Shown: positions 9,502 through 19,814 of the stretch, in pieces
Layout: every line of letters begins with the position of its first letter
Numbering within the stretch: position 1 is the first letter of the stretch
DNA from: Cordia subcordata
Lineage: Eukaryota; Streptophyta; Magnoliopsida; Boraginales; Cordiaceae
Direction: 5' to 3'
NCBI GenBank assembly: GCA_028554755.1
Contig: JAPTOF010000008.1
Location: 14,303,001-14,367,000 of the forward strand
DNA: 64,000 bases
Made by a program: the position numbers and the translations under genes
The notes under the pieces: generated by a model
The model's database searches: none
The model's input: only the letters and a program-made list of their open reading frames with translations
Told to the model about the DNA's origin: nothing

Positions 9502-10650
9502 GAAAAAATAATGTTAGAAATTTTGATGCAAAATCCGATGATGACATATTTCTTGGTTATTCCTCATCTAGTAAATCTACAATAAGAGGACCATGGTTGT
9601 TGAAGAAACTATCGATGTAAAATTTGATGAAGGTTGCTTAGATTTTAAACGTGATGATATTGATATTGTTACTATTCAAAATAATTTCAATAATCTTGAC
9701 CTAGATAAAGGAAATGAAACTAACGATACATATCATGAGGATAAACAAGATGAGCATAATGAGCAAAGTGTTGAACAACATGATATACATGATAAGCGTG
9801 ATGATTTGCCTAGAACTTATAAATTTGTTGGTTATCATCCTCCTACTCAATTTATTGATAGACCCTTTAAGGGTATGGCTACTAGATCATTATTAAGGAA
9901 TATATGTAATCATCTTGCTTTCTTGTCTCTAATTGAACCCAAAGATGTGCATGATCTTTTCTTGATAATTGTTGGATAAATGCTATGCAAGAAAAACCTA
10001 ATAAATTTGAAAGAAATAATGCACGAAAACTTGTAGAAAGGCATAGAAATCAATCAATTATTGGAACTAAATGAGTTTCTAGGAATAAGTTAGATGAATC
10101 CAACATAATAACTAAAAACAAGGCTAGATTAGTTGCACAAAAATATAAACAAGAAGAAGGAATTAATTATGATGAAACCTTTGCTCCTGTTGCTAGACTT
10201 GAATCTATTAGAATGTTACTTGCCTTTGCATGCTTTATGAATTTCAAATTGTACCAAATGGATGTAAAAAAAGTGCTTTCTTGAATGGTTATATTGATGA
10301 AGAAGTATATGTTACTCAACCACCAGGTTTTAAAGATCCTATCCATCTTAACCATGTGTCTAAAGCCTTGTATGGACTAAAGCAAGCACCTAGAGCATGG
10401 TATAAAAGACTTAGTAGATTCGTGATTGAAAATGGCTTCACAAAAAGTAAACTCGACTCAAAATTGTTTGTAAAGCATAATGGAAAAGATTTATTAATTG
10501 CACAACTCTATGTTGATGATATCATATTTGGTGCTTTTAATGAATCTCTTGTGAAAGTTTCTTCAAGTGCATGCCTAGTGAATTTGAAATGAGCATAATA
10601 GAAGTTCAATTTCTTCCTTGGAATTCAAATCAAACATTCAAAGAAAGGAA
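9502..10650 (+). pseudogene. Integrase tail, linker and RT of outer copia
   Basis: Coding resumes with NFDAKSDDDIFLGYSSSS, the end of the integrase region, in a frame shifted from the upstream segment. An acidic linker follows (DEHNEQSVEQHDIHDKRDDL), then GMATRSLLRNICNHLAFLS, typical of SIRE-like linkers. RT is visible as [32 protein letters not shown] and [16 protein letters not shown], with the YVDD site at about 10510. A frameshift near 10255 and several stops break it. The domain is closely related in order to the nested copia but on the opposite strand. Confidence 0.85.
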
Positions 10651-10899
10651 TCTTGATCAATCAAAATAAATACACGAAGGAACTACTCAGATAGTTTGGC
10701 TTTGATAGAGCAAAAGCGATTGAACACCAATGAGCACCTCTGCCAAGCTTGATAAAGATGAAAATGGTAAGCTGGTGGATAAAAAGTGGTATAGAGGTAT
10801 AATCAAAGTTACTTTACTTAACCACCTCTAGACCCAATATAATGTTTTTCATATGCATGTGTGTTCGTTTTCAATCTTGTCCTAAAGAATCTCATATAC

Positions 10900-11440
10900 T
10901 TGCTATTAAGAGGATTTTTAGATATTAAAAAGGAACTCAAGAATTAGGCCTATGGTATCCTAAGGGAACTAACTTTGAACTGTTAGGATATTCTGATGCT
11001 GATTTTGCTAGTTGTAAGATTAATAGGAAGAGCACTAGTGACACTTGTCATTTTCTAGGAAATTGCTTAATTTCTTGGTCAAGGAGAAAACAAAATAGTG
11101 TAACACTGCCCACGGCCAAAGTAGAGTATATTGCAATAGGAAATTGTGTTGTTCAAGTTCTTTGGATGAGACAAACCTTTCTTTCTTGACTTTGGTGTGA
11201 TATTTGAGCACGTTCCTATTAGGTGTCACAATACAAGTGTTAATAACCTCTTTAAAAACCCAATTTAACACTCTAGGACTAAGGATATAGAGATGGACAT
11301 TATTTTATATGTGGTCAAGTGCAAAAAGTTGATGTTGTGCTTAATTTTGTTGATTTTCTACATCAATTACCTGTTATTTTCACCAAGCAATTGAACGCAA
11401 ATCAATTTTTGAGTATTAAAAGGGAGTTGGGCATGTTAAA
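10900..11440 (+). pseudogene. RNase H of outer copia
   Basis: The region reads GTQELGLWYPKG, then LLGYSDADFASCKINRKSTS, the RNase H start with catalytic Asp, then CLISWSRRKQNSV and AKVEYIAIGNC, where the catalytic Glu is kept. The tail ends KRELGML at about 11440, the usual pol C-terminus. Frame breaks occur near 11185-11330. The extra ORF region follows. Confidence 0.82.
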
Positions 11441-11818
11441 AATGTGAAAATCAAATTTTTATACATTTTGTTGGCACCAACCAAAATTATTGGTTGACTG
11501 GTATGTCAGCCAGTAAAGGTGCTTACAATCTGGAAGTACCGGCCGAGAAGTGCCGGTCAAGAGAAGCAGTGTACTGGTCGACCGATAGTCACGATTTTAG
11601 TCTTTAAAGCTAGGGTTTCGTTATTTTAAATTTTCTCAAAACTCTTTACAATCTCTTGCTTTCTCTCTCAGATTCCTTTTTTCCAAAACTCAATCCTTGG
11701 TGTTTTTCTCTCAAATCTTTTTCAAAAAATCAACATCCACTTCTCAAAACCTTTTATTTCATCTCCAAGCTCTTTCCTTCTCAAATCAAAATCTCTTCAA
11801 CTTTCTCCAAATATCTCT

Positions 11819-12951
11819 GTGGCCAATACAAGGGGTGAAGGCAAATCTCAAGTATCATCATCCAAAGGAAAAGAAGTGGCTAGCTCTTCATGTGCAACAG
11901 GCACCCAACTACGAAAAAGAGAATCATCTCTTGAACCATCATACATTTCTCCAACTGAAAGAACGACTACTTTGGAAAGAGAATTCTTCCAAGTAAAAGA
12001 TTCATTCCAAATGAACTTCAGCACTTGCCCATTATTCATTTTGTACTGAGAATATATGGATGAATCTAATGACTATTGAGGAAACATAATATCCTATAGG
12101 CTTGTTTAAGAGTTTATGAAAATCTACACTCGAACACTCTGTATGGAAAAGTATCGTCTACTATGCGAGGTGTCTACTTTGAGTTAATTGAATTAGACAT
12201 TAAGAGCATGTTTGATATTCCTCTTTATGATGAGAAATTTCCTGTGTTCGCATTTAGAGAATTTCCACCTCATCCAGACGGTGAGTGTATACAAAATATT
12301 TATACCTTTGTTTGGGAAAGAAATCCACCTGCTCAAGAATTTCCTTTATTGACTGATGTTTGTCCTGAATATAAGGCACTTATAAAGCTTTCCAAGAATA
12401 ATGTTGTGCCTAAAGACACTCATGACAAAGAGATTTATAAAGTAGAAGCATATTGTCTTTATCTGTTGTACCATAATAGAAGAATGAACCTCGCTGAAAC
12501 TATCCTTACCTACATGAAGAATTTTATCTTCAAGACCATAGTATTACCATTTGAGATGGCCTTAACTAGAATTTTTAAAAGAAAAGGGATCATTCTTGAA
12601 GGTACACCACGTAGACTTTTCAACCACATGTGGCGTTTAGATTTACGATCTCTTAAATACATTGAATTTTATTTTCAAAGAGGTCAATGGATGCATCAAG
12701 CTGAATGTGAGGCATTAACTCAAAATGAAAGGGATATCATCTTACATCGTATTACTAATAAAACAACATTTAACTATCCGAATGAAGATGAAGATAATGA
12801 TGAAGAAGGATTTGATGCTAATGATATTGCAAATTTACTGGATGGTAATGATGGAAATGAGGTGAGAGATCAAGAAATGGAAGAAGTTGAAGAAGAGAAA
12901 GATAATGAGAAAGCACGAGCTGAATATAATGAAAAACCAAGCCAAAATTGA
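11819..12951 (+). pseudogene. Extra ORF downstream of copia pol
   Basis: A short N-terminal segment starts with GTG at 11819 (ANTRGEGKSQVSSSKGKEV), where an ATG is expected, so the start codon looks mutated. A frame break near 12049 separates it from a 262-codon segment (12163-12951) beginning MRGVYFELIELDIKSMFDIP, with the internal motif IYKVEAYCLYLLYHNRRMNL and a Glu/Asp-rich tail. This arrangement resembles the poorly characterised plant retroelement ORFs (putative plant transposon protein family) found after pol in SIRE-like elements. I see no signal peptide or clear envelope features. Function unknown; identification is by resemblance only. Confidence 0.6.
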
Positions 12952-13926
12952 CTAACTAATCTACACATTTGAAAGATCAACATTTGTTTGCCTCACAGTA
13001 AATGTGCTTATTTAATAATCTTATAATCCTTGTAAGACTTGATTAGTCAATCTAGGTTTCTCAATATGAGTTGACCTGATCAAATAGGAAGTTGTCAGAT
13101 TATCAACTTTCTACAACTTTCATTAGCTAGCCCATATATATACGAGAATATGAGAAGTAAAACTAAGATAGACATTCCAGTTATTCTCAGTTTGTGTGAA
13201 AAAAAGTCAAAAACTTTTCTTCTCTCTGCCAATAAAAAGTATACAAATGAAAAGGCGTTTAAGTTTTGAAATCCAAGTTTATAATATTCTAACATTGTGA
13301 AATCGGATAAGTGACAACTAAGGGAGTGAAACAAGTTTGGCAACCTCATAGAACATGCATGTTAGACTTATCTGACTACTACATGTGTATGCATTGAACA
13401 AAATTACTATATGTGTGACCTCTATAACTGTACTATTACAGACAAAGATCGCCAAAATTATTAGTACCAAATGACAATGCTCTTAATATTAAACATCTAG
13501 GGATGAACTAATTAATGACAATATATATCAAAGACTAATAATGTTTTGATTCATTATTGGTGAGATACTAGTCATGGGTCAACGACTCTGTTATGCATAA
13601 TATTAGTTTTTGATTAACTCTTTAGTGTTATATTTTAATTATTAGTGGATAACTATTTAGCTAATTAATTAAAGAAAATAAGTTAAGTAAAATTAGTTGT
13701 TAGGTTAACGAATAAATGTGATAATTTAAAACTTATTAGTCAACAACTAAGCTCGGAGAAAGCACTTCTTGATCTTCGAAAGTCTGTGAAAGAGAAAAAA
13801 GAGGATACAGTTATTTGGGATACCATCATGGTGCCAGTCAAAAACACTCCGAAACTCAAGTCAATAAAGTGTTCACCAAGCTATAAAGCTATGCATGCAA
13901 TAGCTAAAAGTTGTATGATTGGTGTG
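12952..13926. other. No gene; possible 3' LTR of outer copia
   Basis: No coding signal. A TATA-like CATATATATACG near 13131, a T/C-rich leader and an AATAAA-like site near 13232 look like an LTR promoter and polyadenylation region. With no second copy in the window the LTR ends cannot be set. A motif at 13831-13870 is shared with two other LTR-like loci. Confidence 0.35.
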
Positions 13927-14130
13927 TGTTAAAATGTTTGGTTTTCATTTGTTTCACTTTGTTTACACACAACATATAAATATACAGAGTAAAAAAAAGA
14001 TGTTACAAAACCAATTTTAGTATACACAATCTAAGGTTAAGAATAAGTTTTGACCCTTGTAAAATGGGATTCTAATAATCTACTTCTATAATTCCTCCAC
14101 TATTACCTAAATTGACAACTTACACCAACA
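13927..14130 (-). repeat. 3' LTR of an older copia relic
   Basis: On the minus strand the sequence TTGAGGAGGAG (polypurine tract, 14131-14141) is followed by TGTTGGTGTAAGTTG. The plus-strand left end TGTTAAAATG gives TG...CA termini and about 204 bp. The matching 5' LTR was not found in the window. Confidence 0.6.
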
Positions 14131-14141
14131 CTCCTCCTCAA

Positions 14142-14565
14142 GTTGGTACATATATATCTAGGGCTTGTTTAGATTAACTTTTTTCAAGAAAAAATATTTT
14201 TTTCTCGGAAAAGTTATATTAAATTTGCAATAATTATTTGATTCAACTTTCAAAAAAACTAAAACTCTAAAAAAAGCTCAAATATAACTTTTTTTTAGGA
14301 GTTAGAATTTTCATTTTCTCAAAAAATTATTTTTCAAAAGTTATTTAAAAAAATGCTTTTGAAAAAAGCTAATCCAAACGGACCCTTAGATGCCAAACTT
14401 GACAAGTGAGTTGTAAAAACATTTGCTGGACACATTCTTTGTAAGAATATATACTACCTGGTCTTCAAATTTAACAAAAGGAAAACGAATTATTTCTTCT
14501 TCAAGATTTTGTTTGATGAAGTATCGGTCCCCTCGACATGTTTTGTATGATCATGTTGGACAGTG
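14142..14565 (-). pseudogene. pol C-terminus of copia relic, split by a MITE
   Basis: Minus-strand translation gives the RNase H tail: a QHDHTKHVEGDRYFI-like stretch, then DQVVYILTKNVSSKCF and the Leu-Gly end before the PPT. The pieces lie at 14386-14565 and 14142-14160 around a MITE. The upstream part of RNase H continues at 19815, on the other side of the Harbinger element. Many stops; long dead. Confidence 0.75.
14161..14385. mobile_element. Tourist-like MITE, 225 bp (family A)
   Basis: The termini are GGGCTTGTTTAGATTAACTT and the inverted counterpart GCTAATCCAAACGGACCC, with 3-bp flanks CTA/TTA. It belongs to the same family as the elements at 53166, 53649 and 60884. It interrupts the copia relic's polypurine/pol end. 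Confidence 0.8.
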
Positions 14566-14817
14566 TTAGACTATCTCCAACAACTCCCTTATCTTTTCCC
14601 CTATATTTAAGTGTTTTGAATCACTTTTTAAATTTTAGAATCCCCTATTTTTAGTTGTATTCCAATAGTTCCCCTAATTTTCACTAAACACTAAATTTAT
14701 GGAATCCCTATTTCAGTTTCACACTAACAGTTCTCCTATTATAGGGGTCCTATATTTTATTTTGCTCTAAAACACATCATTAATTTAATTAAACACATTA
14801 TTTAGTATATTTATTAT

Positions 14818-15420
14818 TATTATAATTATTTATAAGAGTATTATATTTTTAATTATTAATTTTTTATTTATTCTTCATTTTTTACATTAAAAATATATTG
14901 TAACTACTTAACATTTTTGTTAATTAATAAATATTTTATTTTTTAAAATATTAAATTTATTTTTAAAATTTTTATTAATATTATTTTTTATTTTGTATAA
15001 TTCTTGACTATGTTATATTGTTTATTTTGTTTTATTTGTTTAAATTAGTCATTTTTATGTTATTTTTTTTGTCAATACAAGCTTTATTTTTTATCGGTTC
15101 TTTCTTCCACGTCTTGTTTTTGTCAATGCGAGCTTTATGTTCAATTGGTTTGTTTTTAATTATTTATAAGAGTATTATATTTTTAATTATTCTTCATTTT
15201 TTACATTAAAAATATATTTTAACTACTTAACATTTTCGTTAATTAATAAATATGTTATGTTTTAAAATAATAAATTTATTTTTTAAATTTTTATTAATGT
15301 TATTTTTATCTTGTATAATTCTTGACTATGTTATATTGTTTATTTTATTTTATTCGTTTAAATTAGTCATTTTAATGTCATTTTTTTGTCAATACAAGTT
15401 TTATTTTTAATCAGTTGTTT
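14818..15420. repeat. Duplicated AT-rich segment of about 330 bp in Harbinger
   Basis: A block starting TTATTTATAAGAGTATTATA near 14827 recurs near 15160 with the same downstream order (TTACATTAAAAATATATT, CTTGACTATGTTATATTG, then the CAAGCTTTAT units). It is an imperfect direct duplication in the transposon's left subterminal region. Confidence 0.7.
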
Positions 15421-15720
15421 CTTTTATGTCTTGTTTTTGTCAATGCAAGCTTTATGTTCAATCGATCATTCCTTTTATGTCATGTTTTGTCAATACAAGC
15501 TTTGTCTTTAATCGGTTAAATCTTTTTTATGTCTTGTTTTGTCAAATACAAGCTTTATGTTTAATCAGTCAAATCTTTTCTATGTCTTGTTTCGTCAAAT
15601 ACAAGCTTCATGTTTAATCGGTCTAATATTTTATATGTCTCATTTTGTCAATATACACTTTTCATTTAATTAGTCAAATCTTTTTATGTGTTATATTGTC
15701 AATCAACTTTATGTTCCATC
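15060..15720. repeat. Array of ~50-bp units with TGTCAATACAAGCTTTAT core
   Basis: About eight imperfect units carry TGTCAA(A)TACAAGCTTTATGTTTAATCGGTC followed by a TTTTATGTCTTG spacer. Apparent open frames here are the array read in phase, not genes. Subterminal repeats in DNA transposons often bind transposase; that role here is only a possibility. Confidence 0.7.
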
Positions 15721-15905
15721 ACTCATTTCATAATTTTTTGTCTATGATGGTTAGTGAGACTTAAAGGCTGTATATGCTCATGCAACAGGCGTCTCAAAGT
15801 GCAATTCGAAATTCATTAGCTTTCTTTCTTGTTTTTCTTGTAATACTTGAAACCATTTTTCTCTCAAAGTGAAACAAGCTTTTATCACATTTCATGTCCA
15901 AAGTT

Positions 15906-17809
15906 ATGGATTCCAATTATCGATGTATGGAGTATTTTGATTCTTCTGACTTTGAGGAGCTTGTGTTACTTCAATTGTTGGCTGATGAAGATCAATGCTT
16001 ACGAGACAACAACATATAAGTCTAGGGATGGAACTACATATGCAGGTCCCCTTCTTTCTCCCAATTTTTTTTTGTACGAGATAAACACAGAATTTGAGTG
16101 ATAAATAAGCATGTAATTGATTTGATAATTATTTGTTTAGAATAAAAAATTAATTTAATAAATAGTAATTTAATTTATTTTTTTACATTGATCTCTTCAC
16201 CATTAACCTTTCATATTTATCTTCTTCATTTTAGATTTTGGCAATTTTAGCTTTTTTTTTTTCATGGAAAAGGGGTGTTTCTTTTTGAGATTGTATTGGT
16301 TGAAAGCAAATTCACAAAGAAGAGGGGGCATTGATTGTCCCCTCTTTTTATCCTAAGATGAGGGTTTTGCAATTTTAGTTGAACAATCTTCAACTCTCTC
16401 TTTTTGGATAACACGTAAAATGTCTTCTCCTTCCCTCTCTACATAATTTTATTTTTTGTCATTTTTTGAATTGGAGAACAAAATAAGAATTTTTTTTCTC
16501 TATAATCTTGATAGTGGATTAGGATACTTTTTGGTCTCTACTCTCTTCAATCTTACTAGAGTAATAGCTTAGTTGCTACTCCTAATACTTTTGGTCTTTC
16601 TTCTATATTTTATTAAGATCTCTTCTCTTTGTGCTTCATATTTGGCCCCCTCTAATATCTCATTCAGGGTCCGTCCCTATGTAAGTCGTGGTTCTATCCA
16701 TGGTCATGCTTTCTTATGGTGAGATAGGGTTCAAGGTCATGAAAGACTCTATCACGACTATTTTTTGGAAAATCCTATTTATCTTAATAATATTTTTCGA
16801 AGGAGATTTTGGATGAGTCGTTCATTGTTTCTTCAAATTCAATCTTTAGTTGACGCATATGATCCATATTTTGTTCGAAAACAAAATTCTGTTTCACATT
16901 GGGGTTTGTCTTCCTTGAAAAAAGAACCACCACATTAAGGATTCTTGCATATGGATCTATTGTAGATTCAGTGCACCCGTAGAGATTTTGAGAAGATTCG
17001 TTAAAGCAATGGTGGAAATATTTTCTGATGAGTACTTGAGATCACCAACGGAGAGTGATGTTGCTAGATTGCTAGAAGTTGGAAATCAAAGAGGCTTTCT
17101 AGGAATGTTGGGATCTGCATGCATTGGAAATGGAAGAATTGTCCGACTGCATGGAAATGCATGTATACTGGTCATATTCAAGAACTGACAATTATTTTAA
17201 AAGCTTTGGCTTCTTATGATCTTTGGATATTACATGTCTTTTTTGGTTTGTCTGGTTCTCTCAATGATATAAATGTTTGGAATGGTCATCAATCTTTACT
17301 GAATTAGCTGAAGGATGAGCCCCTAAGGTCAATTATACGATTAATGGACATAACTAAATGATGGGATATTATCTTGCTGATGGTATTTACCTATCTTGGG
17401 CAATGCTTGTTAAAACTATATCACTTTCATAAGGCAATAAGAAGAAATATTTTGCTGCAGCTCAAGAATCAGCTAGGAAATATGTGGAGCATGCATTTGG
17501 AGTATTTCAAGCTCAATTTGTTTTGTTCATGGCCTTGCATGGTTTTGGGATGTTGACAGTCTCAAAAATATCATGACTGCATTTATTATTATGCATAACA
17601 TGATTATAGAAGATGAAAAAGGCATTAACAACTTAGATTTCAACTATGATTCTACTGGTGAAAGTTCAAATTTAGTAACCTCACAAGAACAGACAACTAA
17701 TCGTATTGATTTTATACAAACTTATTATTGTATTCGTGATCGAGAGGTTCATAGCCAACTACAAGCCGATTTTGTAGAACATTTGTGGAAATTACATGGA
17801 GGTGTGTGA
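15906..17809 (+). pseudogene. HARBI1-type transposase pseudogene
   Basis: The N-terminus starts MDSNYRCMEYFDSSDFEELV. After an inserted hAT MITE (16023-16681), coding resumes with GHERLYHDYFLENPIYLNN and FVRKQNSVSHWGLSSL. Later pieces match the DDE_Tnp_4 core: RRFVKAMVEIFSDEYLRSPT, the CMHWKWKNCPTAWK region, LNDINVWN and MTAFIIMHNMIIEDE, the usual C-terminal motif. A small deletion at about 17118 removes the first catalytic Asp of the expected GS-[IV]-D-CMHW motif. Multiple other frameshifts and stops occur. The enzyme would cut and paste the element at TWA-type sites. It converges with ORF1 across about 120 bp. Confidence 0.85.
16023..16681. mobile_element. hAT MITE inside the Harbinger transposase
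   Basis: The element starts TAGGGATGGA and ends TCCGTCCCTA. It is flanked by 8-bp TATAAGTC/TGTAAGTC duplications (16015-16022, 16682-16689), seven of eight identical. TIR start TAGGG and 8-bp TSD fit the hAT superfamily. The interior is non-coding. Confidence 0.85.
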
Positions 17810-17930
17810 GCTAATTTGTATTTTCATGTAAGTAATTAAAGTTGAATAATAAAGTTTTTTATTCCAATAAAAGTATGTTAGATAAATATTAAATTCTACA
17901 CTAGAACAAATATTTAAATTCTTCATAACT

Positions 17931-18384
17931 TCATAAGAAGCCACTTTGTTTTATGATTTCTTGTTGCTTCTTTGTCCAATATTCGACTTCCATTGGAGTC
18001 ATCTTCAAAAAATCTAGTGAAATAATTCTCTCCTCGTACTCTCGATTCAATCTCTGCATTCTATCTTCATGTTGCTCTTCATCATTTGTTGAATTATTTT
18101 TGTAGCTGGAGAATCTAGGTCATTTGCCATCATTGCTTTATTCTTTCTCTTACTCAGTCTTTCTTTTTCAGCACCTCAGTAAATATCTTCTTGGATAGAG
18201 AAATTATTTTTCCATGATGCTCTCTTTTTTATAGATTCTAACTGTGTAAAGAAGGAAGTCATAGGAGTTGATCCCATAGCGGGTTCATTCATGTCTACAG
18301 TTGAGCCGAATGCAACTTCATCTTCATCAAAATTTGAATTCCCATGAAGCAAATTTGTAAAGTAGGTATTTTTTTGTGAGTCAA
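17931..18384 (-). pseudogene. Harbinger ORF1 (Myb/SANT and NAM-associated-like) pseudogene
   Basis: Minus-strand reading gives YFTNLLHGNSNFDEDEVAFG, then SWKNNFSIQED, the start of a Myb/SANT-like domain. After a stop and apparent internal deletion it passes directly to AEKERLSKRKNKAM. After a frame change it ends FLKMTPMEVEYWTKKQQEII, the ending seen in PIF ORF1/NAM-associated C-terminal regions, with stop at 17931-17933. Most of the DNA-binding domain appears deleted. ORF1 normally helps transposase bind the element ends. The 5' end near 18384 follows an AG, so an upstream exon may exist, but I cannot place it. Confidence 0.72.
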
Positions 18385-18411
18385 TCTATAAAAACAAAGA
18401 CTAAAGTTAGT

Positions 18412-18447
18412 ATCATGATGATGATGATGATGATGATGATAATAATA

Positions 18448-18543
<96 letters not shown>
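18412..18543. repeat. (ATG)n/(TTA)n microsatellite
   Basis: About nine GAT-type triplets run into about thirty uninterrupted TTA triplets. It sits upstream of ORF1, inside the Harbinger element. Confidence 0.97.
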
Positions 18544-18545
<2 letters not shown>

Positions 18546-18747
18546 ATAAACTACAATTTATAGCATAATGTACATTCTTGGAAAAAATTATAACTAAAAC
18601 ACTTAAAAAAATAATTAAAAATCAAATAATAAATAAAGTTTAAAAAGGTAATGAAAAAAGTATATGACTACAATTGTAATAAAAAAAAAGTTAGTGGTTT
18701 AAAATTATAATTAATATACTAACTAAATTTAATATAATCTTAGAAGA

Positions 18748-18754
<7 letters not shown>

Positions 18755-18778
<24 letters not shown>

Positions 18779-18814
18779 CATACATACATACATACATATA
18801 TATATATATATATG
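18755..18814. repeat. (CA)n/(CATA)n/(TA)n compound microsatellite
   Basis: Successive short tracts of TA, CA, CATA and TA repeats in Harbinger non-coding sequence. Confidence 0.9.
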
Positions 18815-19196
18815 TAAATCCTAAACCTAATCCAAACACTCCTTTTCTACTCCATCTGCGCCTCCAACAATGAACATCTCCCCCTCTTCCATCGATCAAA
18901 AAAAATTATCTTCTTCCTCTTCTTCTCCTCCCTCTTCTCCTCCACCCTCTTCTTCTACCCTTCCCCATAATCTCTTCTCCTTTCTCTCCTCCTTTGACTA
19001 CTTCTCCCCTCTCCCACGATCAAAACAGAGAAAAAAAATCAACTTCCCACCCTATCCCTCTTTTATCTCCATCCCCTTTTTCTACCCATTTTTTCTTGAT
19101 AAAAATAGATAATACCTTGTGATTTTCGTATGTTTTTGGATGATATTTTTGAATCTTTTGGTTTTCTTTTTCTGTCTGTTGCTTCTCGAAATGATT

Positions 19197-19535
19197 GAAA
19201 TATTTTTTATGCATATAGAATGGGAGAAGGTTGGTTTATATAGATATCAACAACAACGGTAAAAAAGTTTTCCCCTTTGTAATTTTTATTTTTTTAGGCC
19301 ATAAATTTATTTTTTTTGTTCAGTGAACGTTCTGATAACGTATCCATTGCTTAGTGAAATATTTTTTATGCATATAGAATGAAATATTTTTTATGCATAT
19401 AGAATGGGAGAAGGTTGGTTTATATAGATATCAACAACAACGGTAAAAAATGTTGCCCCTTTGTAATTTTTATTTTTTTAGGCCATAAATTTATTTTGTT
19501 TGTTCAGTGAACGTTCTGATAACGTATCCGTTGCT
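19197..19535. repeat. Tandem duplication of ~155 bp near the Harbinger right end
   Basis: The unit at 19197-19352 recurs at 19381-19535 (GAGAAGGTTGGTTTATATAG, then CAACAACAACGG, then GAACGTTCTGATAACGTATC). Between them an extra copy of the leading 25-bp GAAATATTTTTTATGCATAT segment occurs at 19356. Confidence 0.92.
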
Positions 19536-19814
19536 TTTTCACCGTTGGAGCTTTTTCTTTTCTTTTTTTAATTTGCATATCACGTTGGAGCTTTTTCTAT
19601 TTTCTTTTTTTAGTTTGCGGACATAGGGGATGAGTTTGGGTGTTGGTTTTGGGGATGAAAAAAAACCCTACATATGGGCATTTTGTTTTGGGATTCAGAA
19701 AAAATCTAAAATTTTGGGAATGAGATAAGAAAGCTGTTGGAGCACATTAAAACCAATCACTGCCCTAAATATAGGATTTTTTGATATTTAGGTGAGCTGT
19801 TAGAGTTAGCCTTT

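Larger units (their letters stand above)
1..12951 (+). mobile_element. Outer Ty1/copia retrotransposon, SIRE/Maximus-like, decayed and nested
   Basis: Fragments of gag, protease, integrase, RT and RNase H occur in copia order on the plus strand, followed by an extra ORF, the layout of SIRE/Maximus elements. The 5' LTR lies left of the window. The 3' boundary is uncertain; I end the call at the stop of the extra ORF, but an LTR may follow. Two insertions split it: a solo LTR at 1765-3369 and a whole copia element at 3995-9496. Stops and frameshifts in every domain show it is dead. Lineage assignment rests on the two zinc knuckles, the extra ORF and peptide resemblance. Confidence 0.85.
14569..19811. 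mobile_element. PIF/Harbinger DNA transposon, 5.2 kb, decayed two-gene element
   Basis: The left terminus is GACTATCTCCAACAACTCCC; the right terminus, read inwards, is GGCTAACTCTAACAGCTCAC, about 80% identical. Flanks are TTA (14566-14568) and TTT (19812-19814). The interrupted copia RNase H frame outside it confirms both ends, and the reconstructed target reads TTT. Inside are a HARBI1-type transposase relic on the plus strand and a Myb/SANT-associated ORF1 relic on the minus strand, the two-gene content of PIF/Harbinger elements. Both have stops or deletions. Confidence 0.85.

Noticed and set aside
12163..12951. Host gene interpretation of the 262-codon ORF
   Set aside because: It lies directly behind copia pol with a decayed N-terminal segment and resembles retroelement ORFs; no intron or promoter evidence for a host gene.
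15018..15617. Two Phe/Leu/Cys-rich membrane-protein-like frames
   Set aside because: They are the ~50-bp CAAGCTTTAT repeat array read in phase.
15060..15720. CRISPR-like array
   Set aside because: The units are contiguous and degenerate with no uniform unique spacers, in a plant genome.
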